DNA of 64,000 nt from assembly GCF_947502445.1 (NCBI RefSeq), contig NZ_CANMZW010000004.1:62001-126000 (forward strand), given 5' to 3'. Numbering within the stretch: the stretch's first letter is position 1; every line of letters begins with the position of its first letter. The translations under genes and the position numbers were made by a program. This DNA comes from an uncultured Brevibacillus sp. Lineage in GTDB: Bacteria > Bacillota > Bacilli > Brevibacillales > Brevibacillaceae. Below are positions 33,059-42,172 of the stretch, one piece after another. The notes beneath the pieces are model-generated. The model was not told the DNA's origin. It was given only the letters and a program-made list of their open reading frames with translations, and searched no databases.

Positions 33059-33308
33059 GTAAAAACCAACCTCCAAATTCATTAAGCTTATGAGAATTGA
33101 TCAACCTACCTGGGCATAAATCAGTCCTTTCAACTAATAATTGGAGGTTCAGCAAACAATGGTAGTATATCAAAAAAATTCAATCAACACTATTAGGTGC
33201 ATTGGTGAGAATCCGCACATCCTAATCGGAATTTTAGAAGGTGACTATTTTTTCCAAATATCGTCTTATGAGTAAGGCTCAACGTCAAAAAAGATGGAGG
33301 ATTCACGT

Positions 33309-34754
33309 ATGACTACTCTAAGGCGTTATCCTGTACTCGCAAGCAGCGCTCTGCTAACAGCACTATTGCTCCTGTCACCAGCCTTGAGCACAGTCATGGC
33401 AAATCAGACTGGTAACCAACAAGGAGCAGCTCGCTTTCAGGAACATCAGTTAAGCGAAAAAGCAAAACGAACGGAGCAAAAGTTGCAAATGCTCGTCCCC
33501 GCGCTGGATGACACATCTAGACATATTACCTTGGAAACGAAAGACCAGCCTGTGTACGAAATCAGTTATGAAAAAAATAATGAATTCTTTGCCAGAGCCT
33601 ATATCCATGCAGAAACCGGGAAACTGCTTACGTATTTATTGAATGACAAAGATCTAGAAATTCCTGATGACAAGCTTGCCTATAAGAGCGCCGATACCTT
33701 TATGGAGGGATGGATCGGTGAAATGCGCAGCCTGTACAAGGTAACGAGGCTTCCTGTAGGTGATGTCATCTATAGTCGCTACGTAAATGGCATTGAGGTA
33801 GTTGGTGATGAGTTTCAGCTGGCAGTAAACAGTGCAGGTATGGTAACCAGCGTTTGGGAAGGAGAAAACACGCTGACAAACGTCAATCCCGCTGACTTCC
33901 TCCCTCCAGCCCAGGCGATGAAGAAAGATCAACTCAGTCGTTTTATCGCACCTCATCTGCAACTCATGTACATCCTTGGTGAAAATAAGACGGATCTCGT
34001 CTACTCCACTGTATTCTCCCATCGTTTGGACGCAGTAACAGGAGCGGAGTTGATCCCTGATCGGCAATACATAACCAGGAGGTATAAACCAATTTCCCTC
34101 ACACCTGGTGGAAAGGTAGTAAAGGTGAAGACTGAGCAGGATGCTACGCGGATTTACGAAAGCGAGTTTGGAATCAGCTTGAAGGGAAGTACCTTCAACG
34201 GATACAATAGCGACGCGAATAGAGTCTATGTATCCCCTGATGAAAATGAGGTTTTGTTTACGAAGGATGGCGTTGTGATCGGTTTTAAAAGCTATTCGAA
34301 CGCCGAACCCCAAAAAGGGAAGGCAGCATTGTCGGAACAGCAGGTTCTTGAGAAAGCTGTTCAGTTTCTGCAAACATATCTGAAAGAGGAAGAAAAGGAG
34401 TTCTACTACAGGATGAATCCAGATAGGGAGAATCCACATGAGTATGTAGTAGAGTTTGTACCATCTACTGAGGGACTTCCTTTGGAATACGGCCAAGGCT
34501 TTGGTATGGGTATAAATGGAGTCACGGGGAAAATCACATGGTACAATCAAGTGCTCGACCAACAGCCCACCAAGTTCCCGGATAAGAAGATGGCTGTTTC
34601 CACAGATGCCGCAGCCAAGGCCTTGCTGGCGGAACCCACTGAACTGCAATACATCTATCCAATCCTGAATGGAAAGAGGTCAGCCAAACCGGTCCTTGCC
34701 TATTCCATTAGTGGTAAAAATATCAATGCTTTGACAGGAAAAGTAGAAGAGTAA
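33309..34754 (+). CDS. Secreted YcdB/YcdC (PepSY-like) repeat protein
   Basis: 481 residues with signal peptide (LLTALLLLSPALSTVMA, cleavage after VMA around residue 31). The mature protein consists of repeated YcdB/YcdC-PepSY-like units: each has a helix (SADTFMEGWIGEM; SEQQVLEKAVQFLQTYL) followed by strands ending in turns such as NAETGKL-type ones (HAETGKLLTY, NGVTGKITWY, NALTGKVEE). The family is widespread in spore formers, outside the membrane and functionally undefined; PepSY units are often protease-inhibiting propeptides. ATG 33309 follows GGAGG at 8 bases. Paired with a paralogue 47 bp downstream. Confidence 0.82.
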   Translation: MTTLRRYPVLASSALLTALLLLSPALSTVMANQTGNQQGAARFQEHQLSEKAKRTEQKLQMLVPALDDTSRHITLETKDQPVYEISYEKNNEFFARAYIHAETGKLLTYLLNDKDLEIPDDKLAYKSADTFMEGWIGEMRSLYKVTRLPVGDVIYSRYVNGIEVVGDEFQLAVNSAGMVTSVWEGENTLTNVNPADFLPPAQAMKKDQLSRFIAPHLQLMYILGENKTDLVYSTVFSHRLDAVTGAELIPDRQYITRRYKPISLTPGGKVVKVKTEQDATRIYESEFGISLKGSTFNGYNSDANRVYVSPDENEVLFTKDGVVIGFKSYSNAEPQKGKAALSEQQVLEKAVQFLQTYLKEEEKEFYYRMNPDRENPHEYVVEFVPSTEGLPLEYGQGFGMGINGVTGKITWYNQVLDQQPTKFPDKKMAVSTDAAAKALLAEPTELQYIYPILNGKRSAKPVLAYSISGKNINALTGKVEE

Positions 34755-34801
34755 GTTATTCATTTAACCTTCACGCAACAAAAGATAGGAGGAATTGGTG
34801 T

Positions 34802-36166
34802 ATGAAGAAAAGTGATAGAAAAGGATTTTGGAAAGGATCGTCGATTCTTTTGCTGTCATCCGTACTGATACTAGGCATTATTGAAGATGGGGGAACATTA
34901 GTACAGGCGGCTGAGCAAAAATCAGATAAAATACTTTCAGAACAAGAGGCTATCAAATTTGCAAAAAAATGGATGGATGTTCCCGCCGGTTTTGAGTATG
35001 GCTATGGACAATACGTCGAGCCATATGAAGAGTTACGTACACCCTATGGAGCATGGGGCCTTTACTGGTCTCATCCAAATCAAGCATTTATCACGTATAA
35101 AATTCATCCTGTCTCAGGGAGATTGCTAGGTTACAGTTATCATGACGAATATAGCAGAGCCAATGGAGCTGCAATAATGAATAGTAAGCGTGCGCTTGAG
35201 GAAGCTATGCTGTTTCTTAAAAAGGTTTTGACTCCAGAGGAACTATCGAATTTGTCAGAGCCAGAGGAATCTGTGAACAAAGGTATAGGGTATTATTTTG
35301 AATTTCAGAGAGTAGAAAATGGTATTCCTTTTAAGCAGAATTGGATTGCTGTGAATACAAGAGGTGACGGGAAAGTTCTGGGTTTCAAGCGGATATGGTC
35401 TGAAGGAGAGATGCCCGACACAACCAAAATCATCTCTGAAAAGAAGGCACGCGAGCTGCTAGAGCAAAACACGAAGCCAACCATGCATTACAAGCGTGTT
35501 TACAGTGGAAAAGATGAATCGAAATACATGTTGGTTTATGATTATCTACCCACCGATCCGCAATTTGTAGATGCGATCACAGGCGAGATGATTGATGCCA
35601 AAGGAAGGTTGGCGAAACCCAGCCCGATCAAGGGATTGAAGGAAATGCCCCTTGTCTCAGCTCCAACCGAGGGGAAGGGGATGAACGGGGTGCTTACTCT
35701 TGAGCAGGCAGAGGCAAGCGCAATCCATTTCCTACAAACGACGTACCCTGATCGGCTAGCAGATATTTATATGCTTGATTCGCAACCATATTATGTAGAG
35801 TCGTACGATGGGAGCCAACGCTGGGAGGACCATCATGTCAATTTTGGATGGTTGAAAAATGGCATTCTAATCGGGGATAGGGATTCAAATTTCTCTCTAT
35901 TTGTCAACCCACGAACAGGTGAAAGTGGTTACGGGAAAGAGCCACTTGCTCCACCAGTCATTGATGACAATGACAAGCAGAGAGTAGACATGGCAACTGC
36001 CAAAAAAACGGAGCAAGCTATGAAAAAATCACTCGAACTCTACTACTTTCAACCAGAAAATGACGTATATGAGGACGAGGAGCCAAAACCACGGCTTGTA
36101 TACCGCCTCAGCGGAGACGGGGGAGTCGTTGACGCGCATACGGGGAAATGGATCAGCTATCAATAA
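34802..36166 (+). CDS. Secreted YcdB/YcdC (PepSY-like) repeat protein, second of pair
   Basis: 454 residues with signal peptide (ILLLSSVLILGIIEDGGTLV, cleavage after VQA at about 37). The same repeat logic as the gene before: EQEAIKFAKKWMDVPAGFEY, EKKARELLEQNTKP, LEQAEASAIHFLQTTYPDRL and turn motifs VSGRLLGYSY, DAITGEMIDA, DAHTGKWISYQ. The two genes are arranged like ycdB-ycdC in B. subtilis and form one unit closed by a hairpin terminator. Role unknown; a chaperone or inhibitor acting on exported proteins is conceivable. Confidence 0.82.
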   Translation: MKKSDRKGFWKGSSILLLSSVLILGIIEDGGTLVQAAEQKSDKILSEQEAIKFAKKWMDVPAGFEYGYGQYVEPYEELRTPYGAWGLYWSHPNQAFITYKIHPVSGRLLGYSYHDEYSRANGAAIMNSKRALEEAMLFLKKVLTPEELSNLSEPEESVNKGIGYYFEFQRVENGIPFKQNWIAVNTRGDGKVLGFKRIWSEGEMPDTTKIISEKKARELLEQNTKPTMHYKRVYSGKDESKYMLVYDYLPTDPQFVDAITGEMIDAKGRLAKPSPIKGLKEMPLVSAPTEGKGMNGVLTLEQAEASAIHFLQTTYPDRLADIYMLDSQPYYVESYDGSQRWEDHHVNFGWLKNGILIGDRDSNFSLFVNPRTGESGYGKEPLAPPVIDDNDKQRVDMATAKKTEQAMKKSLELYYFQPENDVYEDEEPKPRLVYRLSGDGGVVDAHTGKWISYQ

Positions 36167-36227
36167 TTGCTGATAGACAATGAGTCATCTTGACATTGGT
36201 GAAGTAGATTTTACCAAAACGGAAGGC

Positions 36228-36256
36228 AAGGTTGGGCCCGTGCCCAACTTTTTTCG
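36228..36256 (+). terminator. Intrinsic terminator
   Basis: Stem AGGTTGGGC/GCCCAACTT (one mismatch) around a CCGT loop, followed by TTTTTTCG. Confidence 0.85.
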
Positions 36257-36416
36257 TTGCAGATTTTTGTAAAAGTTTTTCCAAATGTCAGGGGAAAAGT
36301 ATGTGGACTCAGGAAAAATGACTACTATAATGGAAATAACAGACATACATAGAACCACCCTACCGGATGTGAACATGAATCAGTCTTAGTAGAAAAGCAG
36401 TTTGAGGAGGAATCCA

Positions 36417-36983
36417 GTGGGAAGATCATTCGCAAATTTGCATATCAAGTCGGAAAACCTTGAGAAGTCGGTCGAAGCATTAAGGGAGCTAAGTGCAGAG
36501 CATCCCGAGGTGATAGGCAACCCGTCCAAGGTTGTCATGTACATAAGCCAAAGCAACGAGAACTGGATTAGCGTGCTCAACGAATATTTTGTATGGGGAA
36601 CAGTGAAAAAGGTCGGCAAAACGTTATCCCGGCTGATCGGGGAACCAGTGATGACGGCTGGTTATATTAATGAGGAAATATTCGAGTTGTCGATTTTCGA
36701 AAATGGAACCATTCAAGCCGAAAGAATCTTTTGCGCGGAGTGGACGAGGGAGGAGTATGGTCTCAAGGAAGAGCATGTTCAAGATGACTATCTCCGGGAA
36801 GCGTTGGCTATCCGTACAGAGGATTTTGACCATTTCATAGGGATTCCGAGTCCGTGGCAAGCCGTAGACAAGCTGTCGGAGCTCGTAAGAATGCCTTTGT
36901 GGAGTGATTCGGAATGGATCCCACACGACGAAAATCTCCGAAATCGCTTTGGGAAATATGAATTTCATCTTGAAAATACATGA
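36417..36983 (+). CDS. Protein of unknown function, first gene of a SUKH-containing trio
   Basis: 188 residues, soluble, no signal peptide. Segments SFANLHIKSENLEKSVEAL and VMYISQSNENWISVLNEYFV near the start, then a charged middle (ERIFCAEWTREEYGLKEEHV). I recognise no domain. GTG 36417 is the start, six bases after GAGGAGG; an upstream in-frame extension would include the ribosome site. It is followed by a SUKH-fold gene and a third unknown gene on the same strand. The trio has the look of orphan immunity proteins, but no toxin gene is adjacent. Confidence 0.7.
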   Translation: MGRSFANLHIKSENLEKSVEALRELSAEHPEVIGNPSKVVMYISQSNENWISVLNEYFVWGTVKKVGKTLSRLIGEPVMTAGYINEEIFELSIFENGTIQAERIFCAEWTREEYGLKEEHVQDDYLREALAIRTEDFDHFIGIPSPWQAVDKLSELVRMPLWSDSEWIPHDENLRNRFGKYEFHLENT

Positions 36984-37046
36984 GCCAGTCAGGCAAGGCT
37001 CCCCGGCTTTCGTTGAAAGACTATGAAGAGTGGTGGTGAACGAGGA

Positions 37047-37604
37047 ATGGCGAGTGACGTCTGGGACAACATTTTAAAACAAATCCAAACGATATCACAA
37101 CCGATTTTTTCAACGGTTAATCCTCCAGCAACAGAGGATGAAATAACCCTTTTGGAAAACACATTGGCCGTTCAACTTCCGATGTGTTTTCGGAATTATC
37201 TGTCTATGTTTAATGGCCAACAAGAGCAAGAGCCTTTTATCGGATACAACTCCTTTTTGTCTATTCCAGCTATCATCGAAACATGGTCGATGATGAATGA
37301 TTTGTTTGAGGACGAAGAACAGGTGGATTGGATAGACGAAGACCGTATCAAGCCTCTGATCTGGAGCAAAAAATGGATTCCGTTTACCGATTTTGAAGGT
37401 TCCACACATCTGATTCTGGATTTAGATCCGGGGAAAAATGGTGTCTCAGGACAAATCTTTAAGTATCACTCCGGGATGAGTTATCAAAAGGTGATTGCAA
37501 ACTCATTCGAAGAGTTTTCCAACGAAATTTTAAAGAGGCTCCAAGCCAACCGAATTACGTATACAGATGGTGTGATTACGTTTGAGGATCTCTACTTTGT
37601 TTAA
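37047..37604 (+). CDS. SMI1/KNR4 (SUKH) family protein
   Basis: 185 residues. NPPATEDEITLLENTLAVQL followed by PMCFRNYLSMFNGQ is the SUKH signature (helix with E...E, LP..Y...L...NG), then KWIPFTDFEGSTHLILDLDP and a GVSGQIFKY strand. SUKH proteins are common immunity proteins against contact-dependent or secreted nuclease toxins, and also occur as stand-alone proteins. Ribosome-site evidence is weak for both ATG 37023 and ATG 37047; the second gives a typical start. Confidence 0.83.
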   Translation: MASDVWDNILKQIQTISQPIFSTVNPPATEDEITLLENTLAVQLPMCFRNYLSMFNGQQEQEPFIGYNSFLSIPAIIETWSMMNDLFEDEEQVDWIDEDRIKPLIWSKKWIPFTDFEGSTHLILDLDPGKNGVSGQIFKYHSGMSYQKVIANSFEEFSNEILKRLQANRITYTDGVITFEDLYFV

Positions 37605-37638
37605 AATCTCCCGCTCGCTATTGGCTAAGGAGGCATGA

Positions 37639-38202
37639 ATGAAGCTAGCCTTTTTATTGGATACATATGGAACGTGTGTAGGCCAATTAAGAGCTGAACT
37701 GCTATCGTTAGAAGCAGTAGCAAAAACATGGAAGTTTCCGTATGATATTCATTTTGTACTGCGGGTTTTACCTGAAAGCTATGGTCGAAAAACCTTTAGA
37801 CGATTTGATAGCAGGGATCATTCACTAGATTTAGACATTAGCATCATTTATGAGCAGTACCAGCGGATGTCTAAAAATGAACAACGCGAAGCATTAGGAA
37901 TGTACCTCTATGATTATTTGTCGGAGTCTGTTGCAAAATACAAAAAGCATGCAGATAAGGAAGCGCAAGATCAATTACTAGTCCGTATAAAAACCTGGAT
38001 GCTAGAAAACAATTGGTTGGATGGAAAGATCAACCAGGCAAGGGGACTTCTTGCGCAGAATATAGGACTATATGAGGTCAGCCAACAATTGCGAATGCCG
38101 TTAGAAGAAGTGGAGTACATCCTTCTCCGCATGAATGACTATGAGCCAAAGGACGTTCATCCTGACAACATTGTTGCAGCAAAAGCCCCGCCATATAATT
38201 GA
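37639..38202 (+). CDS. Protein of unknown function, third gene of the SUKH-containing trio
   Basis: 187 residues, soluble and mostly helical. HSLDLDISIIYEQYQRMSKN then EQREALGMYLYDYL in the middle resembles the core of some bacterial immunity proteins (acid strand, then MSxxEQR helix); the C-terminal third (ARGLLAQNIGLYEVSQQLRM, PLEEVEYILLRM) looks like a separate helical or helix-turn-helix-like segment. AAGGAGG lies 7 bases before ATG 37639. A terminator hairpin follows. No confident family. Confidence 0.65.
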   Translation: MKLAFLLDTYGTCVGQLRAELLSLEAVAKTWKFPYDIHFVLRVLPESYGRKTFRRFDSRDHSLDLDISIIYEQYQRMSKNEQREALGMYLYDYLSESVAKYKKHADKEAQDQLLVRIKTWMLENNWLDGKINQARGLLAQNIGLYEVSQQLRMPLEEVEYILLRMNDYEPKDVHPDNIVAAKAPPYN

Positions 38203-38239
38203 CAATGGCTATGAAATACGAGAGGAACCATAGCAGCGA

Positions 38240-38280
38240 AAAGAGGCGGGAGACCGCCTCTTTCATTCGTTTTACATGAT
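38240..38280 (+). terminator. Intrinsic terminator with shared tail
   Basis: Perfect 10-bp stem AAAGAGGCGG / CCGCCTCTTT (38240-38249, 38254-38263), then CATTCGTTTTACATGA, the same tail seen after the hairpin at 27964. Confidence 0.8.
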
Positions 38281-38292
38281 GCTGTTTTGCAT

Positions 38293-38823
38293 TTAACGAG
38301 CTATGCTAGCTGACGACAACCGTAAGCTTAGATCGAGTAAAAACAGATCATCGGTATCAACCAAAGATCGATTGGTTAACGTTTCGATTTTCTTCAATCG
38401 ATAAAGTAAAGTATGCCGATGTAAATTTAATGCCCGTGAGGTTTGACTCACATTCCCTTGATTTTGAATATACGCTTTCAACGTTGCAAGAAGATTGAGT
38501 CCACGTTGCTCTTCGTATTTTATCAGAGAACCGATCGTCAAATAGGTAATCTCCTGTATTTCCGGATTGTTGGCAAGAGTGAGCAGCGCCCGATAAAAGC
38601 TGGTGCTGGAATAAGTGCTTCGATGACCAGGCCCTTTTTGACGGGAACCGATATCTAGCGCATTTCTGACATCAATAAAGCTTTCGTGAAATGTTTTGAC
38701 GCCAGCATGATTTTCCCCAATCCCCCAAGACAAGACGAGACCAGGTACAGCTTGTGTAAGCTTGCTTTCGATACGATCAAGAAACTGCTTCACGTGATGT
38801 TCTACTTGCTGATACGTTTTCAT
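38293..38823 (-). CDS. PucR/CdaR-type regulator, N-terminally truncated
   Basis: 176 residues from ATG 38823. The C-terminus is a PucR-type helix-turn-helix: YIQNQGNVSQTSRALNLHRH then TLLYRLKKIETLT. In front is part of the GGDEF-like middle domain (LVLSWGIGENHAGVKTFHES, then FIDVRNALDIG). Complete family regulators carry a large N-terminal sensor domain (about 350-550 residues in total), which is missing. The frame remains open and protein-like for another ~93 bases upstream (to 38916) before a stop, and no ribosome site precedes ATG 38823, so this is most likely a decayed fragment. Confidence 0.68.
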   Translation of the reverse strand: MKTYQQVEHHVKQFLDRIESKLTQAVPGLVLSWGIGENHAGVKTFHESFIDVRNALDIGSRQKGPGHRSTYSSTSFYRALLTLANNPEIQEITYLTIGSLIKYEEQRGLNLLATLKAYIQNQGNVSQTSRALNLHRHTLLYRLKKIETLTNRSLVDTDDLFLLDLSLRLSSASIAR

Positions 38824-39064
38824 TGTTGCACGCTTTAAGAAATTTCCCGCAAGTGATATTTGTTCTTCGACTGTGTCAAACTGCCATCCCCATCCATCGA
38901 CAGTTATTTGCTTGGGCTAAGCGCTTCAGATAATATGAAGTTACTCCGAATGATCATTGTGCAATACCCCCAAAAAAATCTTGTTGAATCGTCTGTACTG
39001 CTTGTGGTCAAAAGCGACAGAGGATGTACAACGATCGAAATCCTATTAAAATGAGGCATGCAAT

Positions 39065-39892
39065 GTGAAAATCGACGTTAATCAGTTAGCAGAGCATTTT
39101 GCACACATTCCTTTTCAAGTACAAGGAGTATATCGCTATGCCAGAAATCCAGGTGTACCTTACGCTGAATATACAGATTCTTTTCCTGGATTTGTGTTTC
39201 CACTTACAGGGAAGGTGCAATTTCAATTTAATGGGACGCCTTATATTTTTACCCCAGGAAAAGTGGTGCATGGCGGTGCGAAAATGAAACTAGCTCAAAA
39301 AATGTTTGGTAAAACCAACTGGGAATATATTCTTGTCCAATATCGGATATGTAACGCAGAACTGGAAGAGTCTAGCTTTTCTCATCAGCACTTTGAATTA
39401 GTAACAGGACAATCCCCGCGTATGATTGAATTAATCATGCGTCTTTGGCATGTGTATAATCAGCCTGGAGGCCTTTCGATGTTTCAGACAGAAGTGCTTT
39501 TTCGAGATGTACTGAATGAAGCCTTATTATGTGTTGCGAGTAGGCAAAATAGCGATGAATCACATGCTTTATTCGAACGGGTTTCCCATTATATTCATGA
39601 ATACTATTTTCAAAGTCTTACAATAGAATCGCTTGCAGAACAATATAATGTGAATCGAAATCGACTTTCTTATGTGTTCAGAAGACATGCAGGCATGGGG
39701 CCAGCGGAATATTTATTAAAATATCGGATCAATAGGGCGCAAGAAATGTTATTTACAAGTGATGTGCCCGTACAGCAAATTGCGCAAACGGTTGGAATTG
39801 CCGATCCCTTTTATTTTAGTAGAGTGTTCAAGAAACAATGTGGAATTTCTCCTACTGAATATCGGGAGAAGTTCATCAATAATCCATGCTAA
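39065..39892 (+). CDS. AraC-family transcriptional regulator
   Basis: 275 residues. The last ~100 carry two helix-turn-helix motifs: LTIESLAEQYNVNRNRLSYV and VPVQQIAQTVGIADPFYFSR, followed by the family signature FKKQCGISPTEYR. The N-terminal ~150 residues form a cupin-like ligand domain (GFVFPLTGKVQFQFNGTPYI). Start GTG 39065 has a GAGG about 8 bases upstream. Immediately downstream is a siderophore-binding lipoprotein gene, the same pairing as Btr (YbbB) and FeuA in B. subtilis, so it is likely an activator of iron-siderophore uptake (inference). Confidence 0.88.
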   Translation: MKIDVNQLAEHFAHIPFQVQGVYRYARNPGVPYAEYTDSFPGFVFPLTGKVQFQFNGTPYIFTPGKVVHGGAKMKLAQKMFGKTNWEYILVQYRICNAELEESSFSHQHFELVTGQSPRMIELIMRLWHVYNQPGGLSMFQTEVLFRDVLNEALLCVASRQNSDESHALFERVSHYIHEYYFQSLTIESLAEQYNVNRNRLSYVFRRHAGMGPAEYLLKYRINRAQEMLFTSDVPVQQIAQTVGIADPFYFSRVFKKQCGISPTEYREKFINNPC

Positions 39893-39978
39893 TTTCAACA
39901 GAGATCCATTCTCAATGAAAAATGGCTTTACTATACTAATGGCAAGCCAACGAAAACATCATGTCGGAGGAATTGCCT

Positions 39979-40950
39979 ATGCAAAAGATGAAAGGCCTGC
40001 TAATCTCCATGTTATTATTAGCAGGCATTCTAGCAGGTTGTAATGGAACACCTGCTGAAAATAAAGAAAGTGCATCTACATCAGCAGGCAATGTAGATGC
40101 ACCTGGTTGGCCAAGAACTTTTAAGGATTCGTTAGGTAAAGAAATGATTATCGAGAAAAAACCGGAAAAATTGGCCGCCCTATGGTACTTTTATCCCGAA
40201 ATATTAGTTGCATTAGGTGAGCCGCCTGCTGCTTCTACTGAAAAAGAGTATCTAGCTACTTTAACTTATTTAAAAGGAAAGCTGGATTCAGCCGAAGAGT
40301 TGGGCGATAAAGTATCTCCTAACATCGAGAAAATTCTTTCTGTCGAGCCTGATTATATTTTAGCAACAGAACAGCATGAAAAAATGTATGATTCACTGGA
40401 AAAGGTTGCGCCAGTCATTACGTTAAATACCAAGGACATCTATAATGATTGGCAATATGGGCTTCGTACAGTAGCCAAGATTATTGGAAAAGAAGACGAA
40501 GCGGAAAAAGTAATTGATAAAATGATGAAAGAAATTACAACAGGACGTGTAGCATTAAAGTCGATGGAAGGAGAGTCAGTCGCTCTTATTCTGTCTTGGG
40601 ATGGAAAAACATTCAATGTTTTAGGGGAAGGAAATCCAGTCTATAAACTTGCGTTTGATAAAGAAAAAGGACTGGGGCTTACACCTGATGGTGCTTTTAA
40701 AGGTACAAGTAATGAATTTACTTCGTTTGAAGGAATTTCAACTGTTCAAGCAGATCATATTTTCCTGATCGGTGATATAACAAAAAAAGAAGGATTACTG
40801 AATGACTTAAATCAAAGCAATGTCTGGAATAATCTGAATGCCGTGAAGAAAGGCCATGTTTATTTAATGGATACTTCCGCTATTACTGGTGGCCCATTAG
40901 CGATCGAATACGCTTTAAAAAATATAACAGGTGCCTTGCGCAAGCCCTAA
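39979..40950 (+). CDS. Iron-siderophore ABC transporter substrate-binding lipoprotein
   Basis: 323 residues. The signal peptide ends in lipobox LAGC (Cys at about 20), followed by a short linker and a FecB/FepB-type helical-backbone binding fold: EKLAALWYFYPEILVALGEP, KVSPNIEKILSVEPDYILAT and NAVKKGHVYLMDT. It captures a ferric siderophore outside the membrane for import. Start ATG 39979 follows CGGAGGA. No permease or ATPase genes are adjacent, so it must share those encoded elsewhere, as FeuA-type proteins can. Controlled probably by the AraC gene upstream. Confidence 0.9.
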   Translation: MQKMKGLLISMLLLAGILAGCNGTPAENKESASTSAGNVDAPGWPRTFKDSLGKEMIIEKKPEKLAALWYFYPEILVALGEPPAASTEKEYLATLTYLKGKLDSAEELGDKVSPNIEKILSVEPDYILATEQHEKMYDSLEKVAPVITLNTKDIYNDWQYGLRTVAKIIGKEDEAEKVIDKMMKEITTGRVALKSMEGESVALILSWDGKTFNVLGEGNPVYKLAFDKEKGLGLTPDGAFKGTSNEFTSFEGISTVQADHIFLIGDITKKEGLLNDLNQSNVWNNLNAVKKGHVYLMDTSAITGGPLAIEYALKNITGALRKP

Positions 40951-41020
40951 AAAGCTGTGAAGAATTCTTCCAGCGAAATCAACGGTACAATGCAGGTCCA
41001 AAAAATAAGGAGGGATTCAT

Positions 41021-41329
41021 ATGGATTACCAAGTTATTCGTTTGAATGAGGAGCTATCTAAATTCAATGATCTCTGGTCTCCGAAAGTCATTGGTGAATT
41101 AAATGACCATCTATTTAAAATCGTTAAGATTGCTGGCGATTTTGAATGGCATGAGCATCAAGGTGCCGATAAGTTATTTATGGTGCTCGAAGGAGAGATG
41201 TTCATCGATTTTCGTGATGGTCAGGTGAAAATTTCCAAGGGGGAGATGTTTATTGTCCCGGGAGGAGCCGAACAAAAGCCTTTCGCCGAAAAGGAGTGCC
41301 ATATTTTGATTATGGAGCCCAAGGCGTAG
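41021..41329 (+). CDS. Small cupin-domain protein
   Basis: 102 residues with both cupin motifs: WHEHQGADKLFMVLEGEMFI (motif 1, with metal-ligand His, His and Glu positions) and KGEMFIVPGGAEQKPFA (motif 2, where the usual His before the end is replaced). Such single-domain cupins bind a metal and are found as enzymes or sensors; function unknown. Good AAGGAGGG site. A terminator hairpin follows. Confidence 0.85.
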   Translation: MDYQVIRLNEELSKFNDLWSPKVIGELNDHLFKIVKIAGDFEWHEHQGADKLFMVLEGEMFIDFRDGQVKISKGEMFIVPGGAEQKPFAEKECHILIMEPKA

Positions 41330-41375
41330 GAAACACTTCTTAGCGGACAGCTGGAACAGTAGGTGAGTGTGTGAG

Positions 41376-41407
41376 GAAAGCCCTTGCGTTATTCAAGGGC
41401 TTTCTCC
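41376..41407 (+). terminator. Intrinsic terminator
   Basis: Perfect 11-bp stem GAAAGCCCTTG / CAAGGGCTTTC (41376-41386, 41394-41404) followed by TCCTTTTCTT. Confidence 0.85.
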
Positions 41408-41436
41408 TTTTCTTCCGAGTGAGGCTGACCCATTTG

Positions 41437-41934
41437 TTAACAACGTGCCTTCAGCTCTTGTATTTGCTCGATATGTCGCTGTTCATGTACATACAATAGC
41501 TCCACCCATTGATCCAAGGGAAGGTAACCCAAAATCGGATGCTTAACGGCAACTGTCTTCAGAACCGCTCTGTCTTCTACTTTACTCAGAACATCCAAAA
41601 AATTGTGTCTGGAATCGTGTAGCATTTGAATGATTTGCTTGACTTGAAAAGGCTCGGGGCTTGGCTCTGAAATCTCAGGTGCCTGGATCTTATTGGATCG
41701 GTCAGCTACATATTGAATCGGAATGTATTCTTTGTCGGTTGGGTTCAATTGCTTGAGTCCATGCACAATTGCTTTTGCGAACAGCGTGTCAATAATGACC
41801 AAGTGATGACAAACCTGTGCAATACTCCACTTATCCTGCTCAAATCGCCGATTGAAATCTTCATCGCGTATAGAGGAAATCTCATTTAGCAGTGTTACTC
41901 TGGTTTTTGCTAAGTTCTCTTCAAAGTAATCCAT
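41437..41934 (-). CDS. DinB-superfamily protein
   Basis: 165 residues, a four-helix bundle of the DinB/YfiT type. Three histidines fit the family metal site: one in SIAQVCHHLVIID (about 43-44) and two in VHEQRHIEQIQEL near the end. In bacilli such proteins are often bacillithiol-dependent transferases or are induced by DNA damage; the specific role is unknown. Start ATG has GGAGGGTTCGT upstream. Alone between convergent and divergent neighbours. Confidence 0.83.
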   Translation of the reverse strand: MDYFEENLAKTRVTLLNEISSIRDEDFNRRFEQDKWSIAQVCHHLVIIDTLFAKAIVHGLKQLNPTDKEYIPIQYVADRSNKIQAPEISEPSPEPFQVKQIIQMLHDSRHNFLDVLSKVEDRAVLKTVAVKHPILGYLPLDQWVELLYVHEQRHIEQIQELKARC

Positions 41935-42172
41935 ACGAACCCTCCTTTGAAATCAACATCTTCCATTTATTGTAACAAAATTCTGGATAGATAGTACTTT
42001 AAGTTATGGAAGGGTAAAGTCATTTAACGGTCATCCTGCTCTCCATTTTTCGTGTACAAGCACCTTATCTTTAATCTGGGCATAGGCTCATAATGGGCGC
42101 TTCAGATTATACTTGCAAAAAGAAGAAACGGTTCAGTTTCCGTTTATCCTGGTTCGGAAAGGAATTGTATAG

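Noticed and set aside
33654-34649. 331-codon minus-strand frame opposite the first YcdB/YcdC gene.
   Set aside because: Antisense shadow; the plus-strand gene has a signal peptide, ribosome site and family motifs.
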